DNA of 64,000 nt from Aequitasia sp047973235. Lineage in GTDB: Bacteria > Bacillota > Clostridia > Lachnospirales > Lachnospiraceae. Below, in pieces: positions 62,272 through 64,000 of this stretch. The position numbers and the translations under genes were made by a program. The stretch spans positions 1 through 64,000 of the forward strand of contig JBKEBP010000029.1 of assembly GCA_047973235.1 (NCBI GenBank), written 5' to 3'. Each line of letters begins with the position of its first letter. Within the stretch, counting starts at the first letter, position 1. The notes beneath the pieces were generated by a model that was not told the origin of the DNA, made no database searches, and saw only the letters and a list, made by a program, of their open reading frames with translations.

Positions 62272-62925
62272 TTAGTGTAATAACCCTAATTCTTGAATCA
62301 CTTCTAATAAATCTTTATATTTTCCATAAATTCCTGATAGTTCCTCCACATTGTCAGGTTCCCATAAATCAGGGACAAAAAGTGTTTTACAACCTGCTGC
62401 CACAGCAGCATTTATACCATTTTTCGAATCCTCAATAACCCACGCCTCTTTAGGACTTATGGATAATTCTCTACAGGTTTTTAAGTATATTTCCGGGTCC
62501 GGTTTAGATTTTTCTACCATGTCACCACTAATAATTACATCAAAATATTCTTTTACACCTGCACCTATTACATTCTTCATTATCCAATCGGTTGATCCGG
62601 ACGATGCTATCGCCATTGCATATCCACTTTGTTTTAAATAATCCAATAACTCATATAAGCCCAATTTTACATCAACTTCATGGGTGGAATAATAAATATC
62701 CATTGCCTCATCCTGCCATTTCAGTAACTCTTTAGCCTTCTTTTCACTGCCCATCAACTTAATAGCTTTTGCAAGCAAGTACTTACCATTAATTCCTACT
62801 ATGCTTTCCGTAAATTCTTTCATTCCGGAAATATTGTGTTCTTTTCCAACTTTAAACCATGCCGCCCTATCTGCAGTTTCAGTATCAAACATGACACCAT
62901 CCATATCAAAAATCACTGCTTTCAT
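62272..62925 (-). CDS. HAD-superfamily phosphatase (beta-phosphoglucomutase-like)
   Basis: A 217-residue HAD subfamily IA enzyme. Motif I is FDMDGVMFDTE (Asp7, Asp9), motif II Ser/Thr in IASSGSTDW, motif III Lys in KSKPDPE and motif IV VIEDSKNG, with a helical cap between. It could be a sugar phosphatase or a phosphoglucomutase. It follows the FrlB-like deglycase after a 64-bp gap with coding-like remains, and is probably co-transcribed with it. Confidence 0.88.
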   Translation of the reverse strand: MKAVIFDMDGVMFDTETADRAAWFKVGKEHNISGMKEFTESIVGINGKYLLAKAIKLMGSEKKAKELLKWQDEAMDIYYSTHEVDVKLGLYELLDYLKQSGYAMAIASSGSTDWIMKNVIGAGVKEYFDVIISGDMVEKSKPDPEIYLKTCRELSISPKEAWVIEDSKNGINAAVAAGCKTLFVPDLWEPDNVEELSGIYGKYKDLLEVIQELGLLH

Positions 62926-62988
62926 AAACTACCCTCTATTCTCAATGAACCATTTGACGGATTCTTCAATCGAACGATGTGGATCCTC
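62926..62988 (-). pseudogene. Possible C-terminal gene remnant between deglycase and HAD genes
   Basis: Directly after the deglycase stop (TAG), and in the same frame, 19 codons read EDPHRSIEESVKWFIENRG and then TAG. The helix-like end resembles the C-termini of NAD-dependent epimerase/reductase proteins (family resemblance from memory). There is no start codon. It may be the residue of a deleted gene or a read-through extension. The AGAGGG near its end serves as the HAD ribosome binding site. Confidence 0.4.
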
Positions 62989-64000
62989 CTAGTAATCGAA
63001 CTGACGATAGTAGCGTCTAATTACCATAGGGTGCCTAAACTCATCCTCCATATGTACATCTATTCTATTATTTACCGCATGCATAACCAGATGAGAAACA
63101 GAACCTCTAAACTCATCACTAATTCCTTCTAACGCATAATCCTTTGAATCAATTATTGTGTAGTTTTTACATACCATCGGTAAAAATCTAGAAACCCTTT
63201 CAGATAATGCTCTTTGTTCATCTTCTCCCATGAATAATGTTACCGGTGTCTCAGCATCAATTATCTCAAGTGTTCCGTGCAATACTTCAATAGATGTTAT
63301 CGACTTCGTTCTTATCCATAATTGTTCTTCCCAATAACACATTGCATAAGAATACGTCGCTCCCCATTGATTTCCTGCCCCTATAAAATAATGAGGCATT
63401 TCCGGATGCTGCTTTACATATTCATATTTTCCGGCTGCATAATCCGTTGCCCATTCGTCTACTTCTTTTTCTATTTGAACTAAAGCTTTAGACAAATATT
63501 TTTCCATTTCAAGATTATACTTATCATATTCGGGGAACTCACCATTATTAAACATAAGTCTATGTGCCACCATATAAAACTTAAGTTGTTCATTCTCAGG
63601 ATAAGATATTAAATAATCACATAGTGGTGTCATAGGTGTATTGTCTATATCAATAAACCCAAATACACGTGCACCTATTTCCCTTACCTTTTTGACAGCA
63701 TCGATCATTTCTGTCGTACTTCCTGTTACCGAAGAAAAAATAACAACTGATTTATCTGTTAGTCTTTTGTTTCCGGTTGTTAAAAACTCTCCTGCATTTT
63801 CCACAAAAATAGGCAGATTACTTCTACCCCTCATGTATACTTCCACCTGCATCCCTGATGCCCATGTTCCACCTATTCCTAAGAAGTATACATTATCAAA
63901 TCCATCTTTATAAATCTTATCTACAATTTTTTCTATTTCAGGACGTAATGCCAATGCACCATTTACACTGTCCAGTTTCTTTTTTTCGTCAAATTTAAGC
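62989..64000 (-). CDS. FrlB-like SIS-domain sugar-amine deglycase (5' end outside window)
   Basis: Two SIS domains; the frame stays open to the window edge, so at least 16 residues precede the TTG at 63954 and the true start is outside. First domain: VYFLGIGGTWASG and IFSSVTGSTTEMIDAV. Second: PHYFIGAGNQWGATYSYAMCYWEEQLW and SIEVLHGTLEII, the acid-base region of the family. The end IRRYYRQFDY resembles the FrlB C-terminus. FrlB splits fructoselysine 6-phosphate to glucose 6-phosphate and lysine. With the FrlA-like permease and FrlR-like regulators, an Amadori-type substrate is likely. Confidence 0.82.
   Translation of the reverse strand, partial: LKFDEKKKLDSVNGALALRPEIEKIVDKIYKDGFDNVYFLGIGGTWASGMQVEVYMRGRSNLPIFVENAGEFLTTGNKRLTDKSVVIFSSVTGSTTEMIDAVKKVREIGARVFGFIDIDNTPMTPLCDYLISYPENEQLKFYMVAHRLMFNNGEFPEYDKYNLEMEKYLSKALVQIEKEVDEWATDYAAGKYEYVKQHPEMPHYFIGAGNQWGATYSYAMCYWEEQLWIRTKSITSIEVLHGTLEIIDAETPVTLFMGEDEQRALSERVSRFLPMVCKNYTIIDSKDYALEGISDEFRGSVSHLVMHAVNNRIDVHMEDEFRHPMVIRRYYRQFDY

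Noticed and set aside
1..64000. tRNA, rRNA, insertion sequences, integrases or attachment repeats
   Set aside because: I looked for transposase- or integrase-like proteins, tRNA-like cloverleaf arms and long terminal repeats at the operon borders and found none I could support.

Overview
The window looks like a stretch of a low-GC Firmicute chromosome, most likely a gut clostridium of the Lachnospiraceae type. Reasons: AT-rich DNA, AGGAGG-type ribosome binding sites 5-10 nt before most starts, lipoprotein-anchored ABC binding proteins, YesM/YesN two-component proteins and a roughly 597-residue L-fucose isomerase. This assignment is inference. I see no rRNA, tRNA, transposase, phage gene or CRISPR array. 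About fifty protein genes are packed into operons, most of them on the minus strand.

Layout. (1) 1-5.3 kb: a complete citrate lyase operon, transcribed citD-E-F-X-G-C and ended by a hairpin. (2) 5.5-22.5 kb, visibly more GC-rich than its surroundings: an L-fucose-type operon set with an FGGY kinase, fucose isomerase, a double-domain class II aldolase, a rhamnulokinase-like kinase, a CUT1 ABC importer without its ATPase, two zinc alcohol dehydrogenases and a YesM/YesN two-component system. An AraC regulator diverges from it. (3) 22.5-36.1 kb: a CUT2 ABC importer followed by sugar-acid and aldolase enzymes (enolase-superfamily dehydratase, DeoC-like, two class II FBA-like aldolases, 2-hydroxyacid dehydrogenase, FGGY kinase, aldehyde dehydrogenase, DapA/NanA-like lyase, Gfo/Idh/MocA). 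(4) 36.6-46.4 kb: a Gfo/Idh/MocA protein, an SDR, a FadR-type GntR regulator, then an operon of rhamnulokinase, an alcohol dehydrogenase-PfkB kinase fusion, aldehyde dehydrogenase and a fuculose-phosphate-type aldolase, facing a ROK regulator. (5) 46.5-64 kb, AT-rich again: a YjbR fragment, a MATE exporter, a pentose-type set (two FGGY kinases, Rpe-like and AraD/FucA-like enzymes), BtpA, a HisA-like barrel, an FrlA-like permease with two cyclase-family hydrolases, a GlpK-like kinase plus split transketolase, two UTRA-GntR regulators, a HAD phosphatase and an FrlB-like SIS deglycase cut by the window edge.

How it works together. Seven FGGY kinases and seven aldolase-type proteins in about 43 kb make this a multi-sugar catabolic region. 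Deoxysugars or polyols would be imported, oxidised or isomerised, phosphorylated, and split to DHAP plus lactaldehyde, which the aldehyde dehydrogenases would oxidise. The most unusual single protein is the fused polyol dehydrogenase and PfkB kinase. The most unusual system is the last region. It has counterparts of FrlA, FrlB and FrlR of fructoselysine catabolism but no visible FrlD-type PfkB kinase of its own; instead it carries a GlpK-like kinase, a split transketolase and twin cyclases. It could be an undescribed variant of Amadori-product use.

Regulation is unusually legible. Several divergent intergenic regions hold near-consensus sigma-A promoters with repeated or palindromic operator candidates (36.37-36.44, 43.56, 45.19, 52.6-52.8 and 57.2-57.3 kb). 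A strong intrinsic terminator lies 27 nt before the start codon of the full-length response regulator.
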